From NCBI RefSeq assembly GCF_900113685.1, contig NZ_FOQG01000007.1, positions 124,001 through 188,000 on the forward strand: a DNA stretch of 64,000 nucleotides. Reading direction: 5' to 3'. Under the pieces are notes generated by a model that had not been told where the DNA came from, did no database searches, and was given only the letters and a program-made list of their open reading frames with translations. The position numbers were made by a program, and so were the translations under genes. This DNA comes from Nocardioides psychrotolerans. Lineage in GTDB: Bacteria; Actinomycetota; Actinomycetes; Propionibacteriales; Nocardioidaceae. Of the stretch, positions 63,346 through 64,000 are shown piece by piece (the first letter of the stretch is position 1; each line of letters opens with the position of its first letter).

Positions 63346-64000
63346 GCGCCGTGCACCAGGTTGTAGACCTCGCGCTTGGGCACACCGGCCAGCTTGGCGA
63401 CCTCGACGATCGACTCCTTGCGACTCATGCCCCGATCCTCCCGCTCCTGTACGGCGGCCCGCAGGCTGGTCTCGTCCGTGGACACGACCGGCCCGCTGGT
63501 GCCCTCGACGACGATCGTCACCTCGCCGCGGATCCCCTCCGCGGCCCAGGTGACGAGGTCGGCCAGCGGACCACGGCGTACCTCCTCGTGGGTCTTGGTC
63601 AGCTCGCGGCACACGGCCGCGGCCCGGTCCCCTCCCCAGGCCTCGGCCATGGCCCGCAGCGCGACCTCGGTGCGGTGCGGCGCCTCGAAGAACACCATCG
63701 TCCGCTCCTCGGCGGCCAGCGCGGCCAGGCGACGGGCCCGCTCCCCCTGCTTGCGTGGCAGGAAGCCCTCGAAGCAGAAGCGGTCGACCGGCAGACCGGA
63801 GACCGCGAGTGCGGTGAGCACCGCGGACGGTCCGGGGACCGCGGTGACCAGCACGTCGGCCGCGACGGCCGCGACGACCAGGCGGTAGCCGGGGTCGGAG
63901 ACGCAGGGCATGCCGGCGTCGGTGACCAGCAGCACCCGCTCCCCCGCGAGCAGCGCCTCGAGCAGCACCGGGGTGCGCGCCGACTCGTTGCCCTCGAAGT
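63342..64000 (-). CDS. rsmI: 16S rRNA (cytidine1402-2'-O)-methyltransferase, 5' end outside window
   Basis: The C-terminal ~219 residues of RsmI. VSDPGYRLV, TAVPGPSAVLTALAVSGLP, FCFEGFLPRK, FFEAPHRTEVAL and ELTKTHEEVRRGP are family motifs, and the C-terminal winged domain is SRKESIVEVAKLAGVPKREVY. The frame stays open to base 64000 (reading FEGNESARTPVLL), so the start lies outside. It 2'-O-methylates C1402 of the decoding site. Confidence 0.95.
   Translation of the reverse strand, partial: FEGNESARTPVLLEALLAGERVLLVTDAGMPCVSDPGYRLVVAAVAADVLVTAVPGPSAVLTALAVSGLPVDRFCFEGFLPRKQGERARRLAALAAEERTMVFFEAPHRTEVALRAMAEAWGGDRAAAVCRELTKTHEEVRRGPLADLVTWAAEGIRGEVTIVVEGTSGPVVSTDETSLRAAVQEREDRGMSRKESIVEVAKLAGVPKREVYNLVHGA

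Overview
The window is about 70% G+C (my estimate by eye), gene-dense on both strands, and rich in GTG starts and stop/start overlaps (GTGA, ATGA, TGATG). It carries a B12-dependent class II ribonucleotide reductase with NrdR, an actinobacterial LexA with a linked LysM gene, RpfB, an F420-type flavin oxidoreductase and Tat-exported PhoD phosphatases. This is the gene content of an actinobacterium; Nocardioides or a close relative is my best guess, inferred from protein wording only. No rRNA, tRNA, insertion sequence, prophage or CRISPR array was recognised.

Layout. 1-9200: small or lineage-specific genes: an EthD-like protein, a DUF1707 membrane protein, a YiiX-type cysteine peptidase, an alpha/beta hydrolase, a DksA-like zinc-finger protein co-transcribed with a Pro/Thr/Glu-tailed membrane protein, a 902-residue exported repeat protein ending in its own sortase domain, a VOC protein and an SMR/Gdx exporter. 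9300-16100: a SprT-like protease, a universal stress protein, PhoD phosphatase 1, a lipoprotein, then a tightly linked NERD-helicase and a predicted peptide-chaperone-like (TY-Chap-like) protein beside a remnant of another gene, the best candidate for a conflict or defence locus.

16100-23200: DNA-precursor and SOS block: nrdJ, nrdR with tandem NrdR boxes, two small exported or membrane proteins, the LysM gene behind three SOS boxes, an SDR and lexA with its own box. 23200-32200: secreted-enzyme cluster (two tandem metalloprotease paralogues, PhoD 2, a phosphodiesterase), a lipoprotein and the iron-sulfur helicase dinG. 32200-34800: a hydrolase, two 3' gene stumps (a ROK regulator/kinase and a sugar-phosphate isomerase) joined head to head, a 157-bp palindromic element and an SGNH hydrolase.

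34850-51800: conserved actinobacterial housekeeping order hflX, dapF, miaA, miaB and the gluABCD-type amino-acid ABC transporter, interspersed with a P-loop kinase, PhoD 3, SDRs, flavin and reductase genes, a cluster of tiny acidic disordered proteins around a Nudix gene, and an unusual dihydropteroate synthase-like gene paired with a RibD-like reductase. 51770-56620: a hotdog protein, an LLM oxidoreductase with a kinase-like partner, a CsoR-family protein without metal ligands, and a methyltransferase gene divergent from a marR with palindromic operators. 56620-64000: ABC-F, ispE, rsmA, rpfB, tatD, an alpha/beta hydrolase and rsmI (cut by the window end), a classic core-gene run on the minus strand.
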